From contig JBATUR010000065.1 in the NCBI GenBank assembly GCA_049671305.1, positions 1 to 64,000 of the forward strand: 64,000 nucleotides of DNA, read 5' to 3'. The notes beneath the pieces were generated by a model. That model saw only the letters and a list, made by a program, of their open reading frames with translations, was not told the origin of the DNA and did not search any database. Positions 51,102 through 60,243 of the stretch are shown in pieces. Source of the DNA: CADCTM01 sp049671305. GTDB taxonomy: Bacteria; Cyanobacteriota; Cyanobacteriia; Cyanobacteriales; Coleofasciculaceae. The position numbers and the translations under genes were made by a program. The stretch's first letter is position 1, and every line of letters starts with the position of its first letter.

Positions 51102-51677
51102 TTAGCGCCGACTGCCAGTTTTGATAACTCCGGCACGGCAATCTCGCAACCAGGTAGTCACAGCTTGACCGACAACACCATTGCTGCTTTCCTGTGGCGG
51201 CGTTGGTGGGCGTCCTCGCACTGAGGAGCCAAATTGAGTAAACATTAAAGCTAAACGCCAACCACCAGCAGTTTTGCTCAGAAATAACCAGTGAAAAAGT
51301 TGTGACTCAAGGGCTTTTCCATTGATGTATTGTCTTTCTAAAGTCGTGAAAAATAATTGTTGAGGTGGTGATTCATCAATTGTGGGAGTAATTGAAGAAT
51401 AATTACTTGGACTCAGGGGTAGGGGGGTAAATTCTGGACGCCCTGCCAAAAGCACATAACTAAAGACTTCATTTCGACGACTTAAGCGCCGTGAGCGTTG
51501 CATTACACGATTTGCATAGCTAGGGACATCCCGAATTAACAAAGCCGTCAACGTCTCTACATCCTCTGGGCAAGCATTCGGCTGGGCAAGCAGCGGTGGG
51601 GCGTTTTGACAAAATAGAGCGAGGATGCCTAGCCAGTAGGCAAAGAAGAGCCATTGACGGCGTTTTAAATTAGGCAC
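51102..51677 (-). CDS. Exported protein of unknown function
   Basis: 191 residues. A basic start (MPNLKRRQW) and hydrophobic stretch (LFFAYWLGILALFCQNAPPLLA) form a signal peptide. The mature part starts QPNACPEDVETLTALLIRDVPSYANRVMQRSRR and has two Cys near its ends that may pair. The central region is beta-rich (YSSITPTIDESPPQQLFFTTLERQYINGKALESQLF). It overlaps pyrF by 8 bp, the last gene of the tyrS-pyrF group. I recognise it only as the kind of conserved cyanobacterial protein that follows pyrF; function unknown. Confidence 0.65.
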   Translation of the reverse strand: MPNLKRRQWLFFAYWLGILALFCQNAPPLLAQPNACPEDVETLTALLIRDVPSYANRVMQRSRRLSRRNEVFSYVLLAGRPEFTPLPLSPSNYSSITPTIDESPPQQLFFTTLERQYINGKALESQLFHWLFLSKTAGGWRLALMFTQFGSSVRGRPPTPPQESSNGVVGQAVTTWLRDCRAGVIKTGSRR

Positions 51678-52386
51678 TAGTCGCTAACTCTTCACAAATG
51701 CGTTCCCAAGCCGCAACTGGATTAGCTGCGGCAGTTATGGGGCGTCCAATTACCAAATAATCTGCACCAGCAATGATTGCCTCTGAGGGAGTTAGGGGAC
51801 GCTTTTGATCACCAGCATCTGCCCATTTTGGACGCACACCAGGGCAAACTAACAAAAAATCATCCCCGCAAGTCTGACGTAATTGTGCCACTTCTTGAGG
51901 AGAACAGACCGCCCCACTCAAACCCGTCTCTTGAGCTAAAAGTGCCATAGAGAGAGCATATTCTGGTAATTCTATGGGGATTTTCAGATCAAAAGCTAAT
52001 TCTCTGGAATTGAGGCTTGTTAGTAGCGTAATTGCGATTAATTTAGCAGGTGAACCTGATGCAACTGATCCTTCCTGTGCCGCCAGACTGGCAGCTTTTA
52101 GGGCATTTCGCCCCGCCGTCGCATGGACTGTAATTAAATCTACTCCATAACTTGCCGCCGCACGAGTTGCCCCCGCCATTGTGTTGGGGATATCGTGAAA
52201 TTTTAGGTCAAGAAAGATACGCTTATTTTCACTTTTCAGGAAGCTAAGAATCTCAGAACCTGTGCTGACAAATAGTTCTAGTCCAACCTTCCAGAAACTA
52301 ACATCAGGCAAAGCTTCCACAAGTGCGATCGCCTCTTCCTGAGTTGAAACATCCATTGGTACAATAATCCGGTCTTCTGGTTTCAT
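51670..52386 (-). CDS. pyrF: Orotidine 5'-phosphate decarboxylase
   Basis: PyrF catalyses the last step of UMP synthesis. The 238-residue barrel has the catalytic FLDLKFHDIPNTM (DxKxxD pattern, about 61-73), preceded by FWKVGLELFVSTG and followed by the phosphate site VIGRPITAAANPVAA near residue 213. Length is normal for the group with the bacterial short form. It lies 15 bp downstream of tyrS and overlaps the exported-protein gene, so the three are an operon. Confidence 0.95.
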   Translation of the reverse strand: MKPEDRIIVPMDVSTQEEAIALVEALPDVSFWKVGLELFVSTGSEILSFLKSENKRIFLDLKFHDIPNTMAGATRAAASYGVDLITVHATAGRNALKAASLAAQEGSVASGSPAKLIAITLLTSLNSRELAFDLKIPIELPEYALSMALLAQETGLSGAVCSPQEVAQLRQTCGDDFLLVCPGVRPKWADAGDQKRPLTPSEAIIAGADYLVIGRPITAAANPVAAWERICEELATSA

Positions 52387-52401
52387 TTGCGGTTTCCTTA
52401 C

Positions 52402-53658
52402 TTACGGCACCAACCGCACAAACTTCTTTTTACCAACTTGTAACACCTTGCCTTCCATTTCAGCAGGAGAATCAAAAGTTAAATCAACATCACTTACCTT
52501 TTCGCCATCTAACTTCACAGCGCCACCTTGAATTTGTCGTCGTGCCTCGCCACTACTTTTGCACAACTCACTCTTGCTCAAGATATAAAATAACTTTGCC
52601 GGAAATTCCACATTAGACAAAGCAAACAGAGGTACAGCATCGCCAGTCCCCGTCGTATCACCTTGAACCAAATTAATCGCCGCCGCTTGTGCTTCCTTTG
52701 CCGCTGCCTCGCCGTGGTATTGGCTAACAATATTTAAAGCCAGAAGTTTTTGACGCTCACGTGGTTCTGATGGCAATTCAGCTAAAGATAAATTTGTCAA
52801 TAATTCAAAATACTGTTCTAACAAATTATCCTGCGTTTTCTCCAACTTGGAATACATGGTTAGAGCATCTTCACGTAATCCTACATAATTATGCAACGAC
52901 TTCGACATTTTTTGTACCCCATCAGTCCCCAGCAAAATAGGCACAAGTAGACCAAATTGAGGTTTTTGACCAAAATGCCGTTGTAAATCTCGACCAACAG
53001 CAATATTAAACTTTTGATCAGTGCCACCCAACTCAACATCAGCTTCTAGGGCAACAGAATCATAACCTTGCATCAACGGGTAGAAAAACTCATGCAAGTA
53101 AATCGGATTTTCCTGATTGTAACGTTCAGCAAAACCCTCCTTTGCCAACATTTGTCCCACAGTCATAGTGGATAATAGCTCAAGAATTTTGCCTAAATCT
53201 AGTTTCCCTAACCACTCAGAGTTATAGCGAATTTCCAAACGTCCAGGTGTGTCAAAATCTAAAATGGGACGCACCTGATCAAGATAAGTTTGGGCATTTT
53301 GCATCACCTCATCAGCAGAAAGCTTGCGACGAACATCAGATTTTCCGGTCGGATCACCAATCCTTGCGGTAAAGTCCCCAATAAGCAGGATGGCAGTATG
53401 CCCAGCATCTTGAAAAGCTCGTAGTTTCCTGACTGGAATACTATGACCAAGGTGAATATCAGCGCCAGTCGGATCAATACCTAATTTTACCCGCAAAGGA
53501 CGGTCAGTTTTTTTTAAGCGCTCACTCAGATTTTCAGTAATATCTTGAGAAGCGCCTTTGTTCGGAAAAATTTCACTAACACCACGAGTCAGCACTATGG
53601 GGAGCTCGTTATGGTTTGAAATTAGCGAATTAGCGATTATTGTGGATGGATTTGACAT
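52402..53658 (-). CDS. tyrS: Tyrosyl-tRNA synthetase
   Basis: 418 residues. The class I motifs are present: a HIGH-type HLGH in LGIDPTGADIHLGHSIP (about 58-74) and KMSKS in GVQKMSKSLHNYVGL (about 251-265). The C-terminal S4-like RNA-binding domain follows (about 350-418: SSGEARRQIQGGAVKLDGEKVSD). It charges tRNA(Tyr). The first ~40 residues before LKKTDRPLRVKLGIDP are an extension. It leads the tyrS-pyrF-exported-protein operon. Confidence 0.95.
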   Translation of the reverse strand: MSNPSTIIANSLISNHNELPIVLTRGVSEIFPNKGASQDITENLSERLKKTDRPLRVKLGIDPTGADIHLGHSIPVRKLRAFQDAGHTAILLIGDFTARIGDPTGKSDVRRKLSADEVMQNAQTYLDQVRPILDFDTPGRLEIRYNSEWLGKLDLGKILELLSTMTVGQMLAKEGFAERYNQENPIYLHEFFYPLMQGYDSVALEADVELGGTDQKFNIAVGRDLQRHFGQKPQFGLLVPILLGTDGVQKMSKSLHNYVGLREDALTMYSKLEKTQDNLLEQYFELLTNLSLAELPSEPRERQKLLALNIVSQYHGEAAAKEAQAAAINLVQGDTTGTGDAVPLFALSNVEFPAKLFYILSKSELCKSSGEARRQIQGGAVKLDGEKVSDVDLTFDSPAEMEGKVLQVGKKKFVRLVP

Positions 53659-54153
53659 TCGTTTGGAATATCTTTTAAAGGATTAATTAACAAGGAATGA
53701 CTCAAAGAGATTCAGCTTTATTTTGGACAAATCTCGCAAGAACCTGATAATACTTGCCAAAAAATGTCAAAATTATCGAGGCTTGAGTTACTAACTATTA
53801 TCTCAGGATGATACCGAGGATGATGCAATACTATATAGAGGAAACAACTATGCTTACGCAAGGCACTGCACTCACAAAGTCGCTCATCTACTCAAGAATT
53901 TGCTTGTGGAGTCAACATCGGCGGCAATAAAACTTGGCATTGTTCAGATTTGAGCGCAACAGTAACGGATTTTCGCAATTTTTACCAAAAAAAACCAGAT
54001 CTGACAGACATTGTTAAAATCAAGCTTTAAACAGAGATTATCTGTAATCCGGTTGTTACGCTATATTTGCTGTAATCATCTATAGAAAGTGTTGAAAAAA
54101 TTGCCACACCAGTGGAGAAAGAAGTCTTTTTTGAGTGAGGAAGTAAAAACGCT
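53659..54153. other. Intergenic region between tyrS and the PBP gene; one weak small ORF
   Basis: About 495 bp that must hold two divergent promoters. The only coding candidate is a 26-codon frame at 53850-53930 (MLTQGTALTKSLIYSRICLW...) with GAGGA seven bases before its ATG. It is too short and unsupported to call a gene. Confidence 0.3.
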
Positions 54154-56070
54154 GTGTCGTCTAGCACTGTACAAGAAAAACAAGATCCGAGCAGCTCTTC
54201 ATCAGGTTTTCGGTTTGTCCAGGGCGTAGCTCAGGTAACAGGCGGGACTATACTGGGCATCACCATGCTAACTAGCGCGGTTGTAGCTGGAGGCTTAGTA
54301 GGCTTGGCGGCTAGCTTCCGCAACCTCCCAGATGTGAGAGTACTGCGGAATTATGTACCAACAGAAACTAGTTACATTTATGACGTTAAAGGCAAACATC
54401 TTGCCAGTCTTCATGGTGAAGCTAATCGAGAAGTTGTCAAACTCAACCAAATTAGCCCTAATCTAAAACGAGCAGTGCTAGCAATGGAAGACAGCCACTT
54501 CTATTTGCACCACGGTATCAACCCCAATAGCGTTGGGCGTGCTCTATTGGAAAACTGGAGAAGCAACTCGGTGGTTGAAGGTGGTTCAACCTTAACCATG
54601 CAGCTTGTCAAAAATCTGTTCCTCAATCAAGAACGTAAGTTTAGCCGCAAAATTGCTGAAACGGTTCTCTCAATTCGCATTGAGCAGATTTTCAACAAAA
54701 ACCAGATTTTAGAAATGTACCTCAATCAAATTTATTGGGGACATAATAATTACGGCATCCAAACGGCGTCACAAAGCTACTTTGGCAAATCGGCAGCCGA
54801 TTTAAGCCTGGCTGAGTCTGCCCTGTTGGCGGGAATTATTCAATCACCCGAAGAATATAGCCCTTTTGTACGATATCAAAAAGCCAAAGAGCGACAAGGC
54901 ATCGCCTTGGATAGGATGCAAAAGTTAGGTTGGATTACACCTGAAGAAGCCGAAGCTGCCCGCAAACAAAAGCTGAGATTGGGCAAGCTGACATCTTGGC
55001 AAAAAAGTGACCTACCTTACATCACAGAAGCAGTTGTAACTGAGCTAAACGAACGATTTGGTCGTGATGCTGTCCTTAAAGGCGGAATGCGCGTTCAAAC
55101 GACAATTGATTCAAACTTTCAGCGTATGGCAGAAGAAACTGTCACTCGTGCCCACGCTAATCTACAATATCGTGGCATTTATGCCGATCAAGTGGCACTA
55201 GCGGCGGTTGATCCTCGCACGCATTTTGTGAAAGCGTTGGTAGGTGGGGTTGATTATGGCAAAAGTCAGTTTAACCGTGCTATTCAATCACGACGTCAAC
55301 CCGGTTCGTCCTTTAAGCCTTTTGTTTACTACGCTGCTTTTGCCAGCGGCAAATATGGACCAAATTCTACCGTAATTGATGCTCCCGTCAGCTATCGCGA
55401 TGGTGATGGCTATTACACGCCCCAAAACTACGGGGGTGGTTTTTCGGGGGCAATGACTATTCGCACTGCCTTAGCTCAATCTGCCAATATCCCAGCCATT
55501 AAAATTGGTCGGGCTGTGGGCTTAGATAAAGTGATAGAAATTTGCCGCAGCATTGGCATCAAGAGTCCGATGGAACCTGTGACATCATTACCATTGGGGG
55601 CGGTTGGCGTCACACCTTTGGAAATGGCAGGCGCTTTTGCCACGTTTGCCAGTGATGGTTGGTATTCTGACCCAACGGTGATTGTGCGAGTTACTGATAG
55701 TAGTGGTAATGTCTTGCTAGATAATACGCCCAAACCCAGACAGATCCTTGATCCTTGGGCGTCAGCTTCCCTCAATAATGTGCTGCAAGGCGTCATTAGT
55801 GGTGGTACAGGCAAAAACGCTGCGATCGGGCGTCCGGCAGCGGGTAAGACGGGTACGACTTCCTCAGAGCGAGATATTTGGTTTGTTGGCTATGTACCCC
55901 AATTAGCAGCAGCAGTTTGGGTGGGTAATGATAACAACAGTCCTATTGGTGGTGGTGCAACAGGTGGTGGTTTGGTTGCGCCAATCTGGCGAGATTTTAT
56001 GCTACAAGCTTTGAAAAATGAGCCTGTACAAAACTTTAAACCAGCTTCTAACTTTACGCCGCCTGATTAA
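54154..56070 (+). CDS. Class A penicillin-binding protein (PBP1A family)
   Basis: 638 residues with one N-terminal membrane helix (VTGGTILGITMLTSAVVAGGLVGLAA, about 29-54). The GT51 glycosyltransferase domain follows (about 80-250), with the catalytic Glu in AMEDSHFYLHHGINP and the GGSTLTMQLVKNLFL motif. The transpeptidase domain (about 330-600) has RQPGSSFKPF (SxxK, Ser in GSSFK), a SAN motif and the KTGTT box. It polymerises and cross-links peptidoglycan. The start is GTG 54154. Cyanobacteria carry several such paralogues; which one is unclear. Confidence 0.92.
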   Translation: MSSSTVQEKQDPSSSSSGFRFVQGVAQVTGGTILGITMLTSAVVAGGLVGLAASFRNLPDVRVLRNYVPTETSYIYDVKGKHLASLHGEANREVVKLNQISPNLKRAVLAMEDSHFYLHHGINPNSVGRALLENWRSNSVVEGGSTLTMQLVKNLFLNQERKFSRKIAETVLSIRIEQIFNKNQILEMYLNQIYWGHNNYGIQTASQSYFGKSAADLSLAESALLAGIIQSPEEYSPFVRYQKAKERQGIALDRMQKLGWITPEEAEAARKQKLRLGKLTSWQKSDLPYITEAVVTELNERFGRDAVLKGGMRVQTTIDSNFQRMAEETVTRAHANLQYRGIYADQVALAAVDPRTHFVKALVGGVDYGKSQFNRAIQSRRQPGSSFKPFVYYAAFASGKYGPNSTVIDAPVSYRDGDGYYTPQNYGGGFSGAMTIRTALAQSANIPAIKIGRAVGLDKVIEICRSIGIKSPMEPVTSLPLGAVGVTPLEMAGAFATFASDGWYSDPTVIVRVTDSSGNVLLDNTPKPRQILDPWASASLNNVLQGVISGGTGKNAAIGRPAAGKTGTTSSERDIWFVGYVPQLAAAVWVGNDNNSPIGGGATGGGLVAPIWRDFMLQALKNEPVQNFKPASNFTPPD

Positions 56071-56179
56071 ACTTTGTCTAGCTATCAGCTTTTTGGGGTT
56101 GGGCGGCATGGGCGGTTATGCCACCAAACATAACCAACAACAGACAGAAAGCTGATAGCGTTTGAACAAGCATTTAGTC

Positions 56180-56503
56180 TTATGGTTGCTTTTCTAATTC
56201 TGACTTCATCCGCTGCAAGGTTGTGTTCATTTGCTCAAACATTTGTTGAGGTGTAACCCCAAACTGACCAAGCTGTGTATTTAGTTGTTCAACGGTCATT
56301 TGCGCCATAAAATCATCTGATAATTCAAAGCGCTTCATAAATATTTTATAGCGCTCCATCATCGATTCCATCTGCTCAATGAAAATCTTTTTGCCTTCTA
56401 GGTCAAATTTGCCATAGCTGCCTCCCACTTGAATCAGGGATTGATAATCTTCAAACAACTTTTTGGCTTCTTCTTGTACTATATCTGAATCAAAAAACCC
56501 CAT
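56180..56503 (-). CDS. DUF1825 family protein
   Basis: 107 residues from MGFFDSDIVQEEAKKLFEDYQSLI, the conserved start; an upstream Met would add five. The chain is helical throughout (GKKIFIEQMESMMERYKIFMKRFELSDDF, then QFGVTPQQMFEQMNTTLQRMKSELEKQ). The family is restricted to cyanobacteria and plastid-bearing relatives as far as I know, is cytoplasmic, and has no assigned function. It is a single gene. Confidence 0.85.
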   Translation of the reverse strand: MGFFDSDIVQEEAKKLFEDYQSLIQVGGSYGKFDLEGKKIFIEQMESMMERYKIFMKRFELSDDFMAQMTVEQLNTQLGQFGVTPQQMFEQMNTTLQRMKSELEKQP

Positions 56504-56733
56504 CGCCCTATCTCTCAACCATTGGGTTATATTTTCTACCTTCTAGTCAAATTCTAGTGTAGGGGATGACACTCGCAAAATGCGGGTTTCCGTATCACTC
56601 TAGATGGGTTTTGCTCATTTTTAGGAAATAGGCAGCACTCTTAGTAGAGATTTTTGGTTTTGGGTCAATATCATAGAAAAATAGCGATCGCTCTATTTAC
56701 CTCAAAGAGCCAATCATACAGGTAGTACTAAGT

Positions 56734-57123
56734 ATGTTAAGCAAGCCAAAAAATCGCCGAATTGCCGCTCTTTTAGCCTTCGCTGGCACAGTGGCACCTG
56801 TTTCTGGGTTACATAAATTTTATTTAGGACAACCATTATGGGGCATTCTCTACTTATTGCTATGGGGAACACACATTCCCCAAATCGCTTGTGCTATCGA
56901 AGGCGTTTGGTATTTGGCACAAGGTATGGATGAATTTGACCGTAATTTTAACCTCAGTGCAGTCCAAGAAGCCTCAACAACGGCAACCGTACCAATTGAC
57001 CCCGCACAGGTGGGTGCAGTTGCCGATGCCCTCAGACAGCTAGACAGCCTGCGTCAAGACGGGTTAATGTCTGAGTATGAATTTGAGCAAAAACGCCGCC
57101 AATTGCTCGATCGCATTGCTTGA
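56734..57123 (+). CDS. TM2-domain protein with SHOCT-like C-terminus
   Basis: 129 residues. The N-terminal ~75 residues are a TM2 domain: two membrane helices around the turn VSGLHKFYLGQPLWGILYLLLWGTHIPQIACAIEGVWYL. The C-terminal ~30 residues (DALRQLDSLRQDGLMSEYEFEQKRRQLLDRIA) are a SHOCT motif, a short helical hairpin thought to aid oligomerisation or recruitment. The following helix-hairpin-helix gene starts 22 bp downstream, so the two may share a transcript. Function unknown. Confidence 0.85.
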   Translation: MLSKPKNRRIAALLAFAGTVAPVSGLHKFYLGQPLWGILYLLLWGTHIPQIACAIEGVWYLAQGMDEFDRNFNLSAVQEASTTATVPIDPAQVGAVADALRQLDSLRQDGLMSEYEFEQKRRQLLDRIA

Positions 57124-57145
57124 TCCTGCTCACACCTGTTGACTT

Positions 57146-57676
57146 ATGCTGCCCCAAAATCGCCTTAATCCCAATTGGCAAGCAATCAGGGTCAAAATTC
57201 AACATGACCCTTATTATCGACTGCAATCAGTTGCCGAAATTGTCATCGCCGCCCAGTTGGGGATGACAATTGATGTCAATCAAGCCAGTGTAGATGATTG
57301 GCTGAGACTGCCCGGATTGTCGATTCATCAAGCACGGACGCTTTTTGACCTGACCAGCCTCGGCGTACAGTTTTGTTGCCTAGAAGACATTGCAGCCGCC
57401 TTGGGGATGCCTGTTGCCCGTCTGCTACCCCTAACACCGCTGCTCAGATTTTGCTACTACGACGCAGAAAGTCCTGCGACACCACAATTAGTACATCCCA
57501 ATACGGCATCAGTGGAACAATTGAGTAAAATTCCTGCTGTGGACTTGTTCTTGGCAAGAGCGATCGTGCAAAATCGTCTTGAAGCTGGCAAATATCGCAA
57601 CCTTGCCGACTTTCAGCGCAGGCTTGCCCTCAATCCTCAACTTGTTTCTGATTTAATGTATTACTTACGATTTTGA
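57146..57676 (+). CDS. Helix-hairpin-helix protein (ComEA-like)
   Basis: 176 residues without a signal peptide or membrane anchor. It has two helix-hairpin-helix units: GMTIDVNQASVDDWLRLPGLSIHQARTLFDL near 45-75, and HPNTASVEQLSKIPAVDLFLARAIVQNRLEAGKYRNLADFQ near 115-160. These bind DNA backbone non-specifically and resemble ComEA. Lacking an anchor, it is not a classical ComEA and may be a cytoplasmic DNA-binding relative. It follows the TM2 gene by 22 bp. Confidence 0.7.
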   Translation: MLPQNRLNPNWQAIRVKIQHDPYYRLQSVAEIVIAAQLGMTIDVNQASVDDWLRLPGLSIHQARTLFDLTSLGVQFCCLEDIAAALGMPVARLLPLTPLLRFCYYDAESPATPQLVHPNTASVEQLSKIPAVDLFLARAIVQNRLEAGKYRNLADFQRRLALNPQLVSDLMYYLRF

Positions 57677-57727
57677 AATAAGTAATGTGTTGCAATTTTT
57701 TACTATCTTGATTAGACAAAAATCGCT

Positions 57728-57750
57728 AGGACGGGCAAGCTAGCCGTCCT
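57728..57750 (-). terminator. Terminator of lepB (bidirectional hairpin)
   Basis: AGGACGG (57728-57734) and CCGTCCT (57744-57750) form a 7-bp stem. On the minus strand AGCGATTTTTG follows, giving a T-run after the leftward lepB; on the plus strand there is no good T-run. Confidence 0.6.
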
Positions 57751-57827
57751 CTAAAAATCATAGTTTAGTTCTAGAGTAGGCGTCTGCCTGCCAGATAAAT
57801 TGCAGGTAAAGTAGAAATTCTAAACCG

Positions 57828-58457
57828 TTAAATCTGTCCAGCCCGACTGGGGGGCCAGAAACGATAACAAGCATGACCAATTACATTTTGTTTCGGCAAA
57901 AAGCCCCAAACATGAGAATCATTGCTGTTATTACGATTATCACCCATTACAAATAATTGGTCTTCTGGTACTTTTACCGCATCCATCTGATAATTTGGTG
58001 GTTCGGCGATATAATTTTCGGGTATTGGTTGGTTATTCAGATAAACCGTGCCGTCATGAATTTCCACGGTTTGCCCTGGTGTGCCAATTACCCGTTTAAT
58101 AAAAGCTTGGTTTTTAGCATAACCTTGAACTTGCAGTTGTTGAGGCGGATCGAAAACAACGATATCACCTTTAACTGGCAGATGGAAATGGTAGGAAATT
58201 TTTTCGACAACTAAGCGATCACCTACTTGCAAAGTTGGTAACATCGAATCTGAAGGAATATAACGAGGTTCCGCTATAAAAGCACGAATGAACAAAGCCA
58301 AGGCAAGAGCGATCGCAATAATCTGCACATTCTCTCGTATTCTTTGCCACAATGTTGCCTGATTAACTGGTTCTTGTAGTTTAATCTCTTCTGAATTCAA
58401 CTCGGATAATCCAGAAGACGGCTTGACCAAACCTAAATCTTTTTTCTCTGAAGGCAT
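57828..58457 (-). CDS. lepB: Signal peptidase I
   Basis: 209 residues. An N-terminal charged stretch is followed by one membrane segment (VQIIAIALALALFIRAF, about 44-60). The catalytic Ser is in PSDSMLPTLQVGDRLVV (about residue 72) and the Lys in AFIKRVIGTPG (about 122). The later MGDNRNNSNDSHVWGFLP is box E. It cleaves signal peptides of exported proteins, including the several found in this window. It is a single gene, ending at the hairpin at 57728. Confidence 0.94.
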   Translation of the reverse strand: MPSEKKDLGLVKPSSGLSELNSEEIKLQEPVNQATLWQRIRENVQIIAIALALALFIRAFIAEPRYIPSDSMLPTLQVGDRLVVEKISYHFHLPVKGDIVVFDPPQQLQVQGYAKNQAFIKRVIGTPGQTVEIHDGTVYLNNQPIPENYIAEPPNYQMDAVKVPEDQLFVMGDNRNNSNDSHVWGFLPKQNVIGHACYRFWPPSRAGQI

Positions 58458-58763
58458 ACAGTTTTAATTAAGCATAACTAGTATCTTTGTTTAACAGCAT
58501 TATCGGTAGGTTAGCTCCAACTGCTAAAAGATGCTGGTTTGTGCACTCAGACAAGATACCATGCCTCACGAATTTTCAGCCATTAGCTCTTATTTTAAAA
58601 AAACAAACGTAGGGGAAACCGTGGTTGCCCAAAATCCTCATGGGGTAGGCACGGGGGCACTACCCCTACATGGGTAAGCCAATTACGTTAAGTTAGTTGA
58701 GATACGGAAAGCCGACTGCTGGGAGTTTTGCCATTTGCGTTAACGTAGGTGATATAAGACTTT
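58458..58763. other. Intergenic region with a dispersed repeat
   Basis: About 305 bp between divergent lepB and the SLH lipoprotein gene. It holds the repeat element at 58609-58669, listed separately. No other gene or RNA was recognised. Confidence 0.4.
58609..58669. repeat. Dispersed inverted repeat, copy 2
   Basis: GTAGGGG and CCCCTAC are the ends of a 61-bp element whose inner sequence (ACCGTGGTTGCCC, then GGGGTAGGCAC) matches copy 1 at 37941-38008. It is shorter, and its centre is GC-richer. It is the second member of the family in the window. Confidence 0.7.
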
Positions 58764-60134
58764 TTGTCCGTAACGCTCGTGCTACCTGTTCAACGTCCTA
58801 TCATCTGTCTCGCTACTTGCCTCTGTATCGGTTTGTTGTCTTCCTGTGCCAACAGCCCAACAGGCAAAGCTTTGGAGCGCACTTTTGCTGCAGACTCTAA
58901 ACTGAAAAATAATGCCAATGTAGTCAGTACCACCAACACTGCTCAAAATCAGACAGTAGCACTTCCTGAAGATTTTCCGACGGAAATTCCTCTTTATCCT
59001 CAAGCGCAATTACAAAAAGTTGCAGCGTTAGATGTTCCTTCTGCTCAAGGACAGTTGACAAATTGGACAACTTCTGATCCAATTAATGCTGTGCAAAGCT
59101 TTTATCAAAGAGCCTTTAATTCTGGTAGCTGGCAAGTCATCTCAAAGCCAGATACAGATGCAGGTGGTACATTTGTCGTACGTCGTAATAATTTGCAAGT
59201 AACTCTTTCTCTAAGCACCGGTACGACAACTCAAGCCGCCACTCCTTCACCAACCACACCTAGTCAAACAGGCGCAATAGCCACAAAATTTGATATTCAA
59301 TATATCCGCAACGCCGGAGAGACGACTTCCCAGCAACCTGCTACACCCACAGCGACACCAACGACAGCCGAAATTGTTACAGGAACACCACAAAATTTTA
59401 CCGACCTTGATAAACTACCCCAAGGTTTGCGTCAACATATCGATGATTTGGCAGCGCTGGGTGTATTAAGTATTGATGCGTCCAAAGCTAAAAACGATGA
59501 TACAGTTAGTAATAATTTTGAGCCAAATAAAACGATCAGCCGTCGAGAGTTTGCCCGTTGGTTAGTGGCAGCAAATAATCGCATTTATGCCAACCGCCCA
59601 GGGCAACAAATTCGTTTGGCTTCCGATAGCGCCAAACCCGCTTTTCAAGATGTTGCCAAAAGTAATCCTGATTTTGCCAGCATTCAGGCATTAGCAGAGG
59701 CGGGGTTAATTCCAAGTCCTTTATCTGGTGATACAACAGCGGTTCTTTTCCGCCCAGATGCGCCGTTAACACGGGAAAACCTGATTTTATGGAAAATCCC
59801 TCTAGACACACGTCAAGCCTTGCCTACAGCTTCTGTTGATGCAGTTAAGCAAACTTGGGGTTTCCAAGATGCGGGCAAAATGGACTCTAAGGCATTACGG
59901 GCAGTAGTGGCAGATTTTCAAAATGGTGATCAGTCAAATATTCGGCGGGTTTTGGGCTATACGACGCTATTTCAACCGAAAAAAGCTGTAACTCGCGCTG
60001 AGGCGGCGGAGACAATTTGGTTCTTTGGTTCCCAAACTGAAGGCATTTCGGCAAAAGAGGCACTGCAGTTGAAACCACAAAAAAGTCAGCCAGTAGCAAC
60101 ACCAGAAGCGACGCCTACAAGTGATGCTAATTAA
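58764..60134 (+). CDS. Lipoprotein with SLH-like domains
   Basis: 456 residues. A lipobox is at LLSSC (about 24-28, CIGLLSSCANSPTGKA), so the mature chain should be a lipid-anchored exported protein. After a Thr/Pro-rich linker (about 155-215) come surface-layer homology-like segments: LRQHIDDLAALGVLSID and ISRREFARWLVAANNRIY, then FQDVAKSNPDFASIQALAEAGLIP. They suggest binding to peptidoglycan or cell-wall polysaccharide. The start is TTG 58764; GTG 58779 would be an alternative. The first ~140 residues are a separate domain of unknown fold. Confidence 0.75.
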   Translation: MSVTLVLPVQRPIICLATCLCIGLLSSCANSPTGKALERTFAADSKLKNNANVVSTTNTAQNQTVALPEDFPTEIPLYPQAQLQKVAALDVPSAQGQLTNWTTSDPINAVQSFYQRAFNSGSWQVISKPDTDAGGTFVVRRNNLQVTLSLSTGTTTQAATPSPTTPSQTGAIATKFDIQYIRNAGETTSQQPATPTATPTTAEIVTGTPQNFTDLDKLPQGLRQHIDDLAALGVLSIDASKAKNDDTVSNNFEPNKTISRREFARWLVAANNRIYANRPGQQIRLASDSAKPAFQDVAKSNPDFASIQALAEAGLIPSPLSGDTTAVLFRPDAPLTRENLILWKIPLDTRQALPTASVDAVKQTWGFQDAGKMDSKALRAVVADFQNGDQSNIRRVLGYTTLFQPKKAVTRAEAAETIWFFGSQTEGISAKEALQLKPQKSQPVATPEATPTSDAN

Positions 60135-60243
60135 GGGAAAATGTTTTCTAATGTTTTCTTAAGTGCTCAACTAGAAATTAATTCAGAACTTGAGAGGGAT
60201 GATTGAGAAAAAGCATCGCTTAAACTAAGTTACAGCGTTAAAG

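Noticed and set aside
59536..59811. Leftward 91-residue frame inside the SLH lipoprotein gene
   Set aside because: Antisense shadow of a well-supported lipoprotein with a lipobox and SLH-like motifs.
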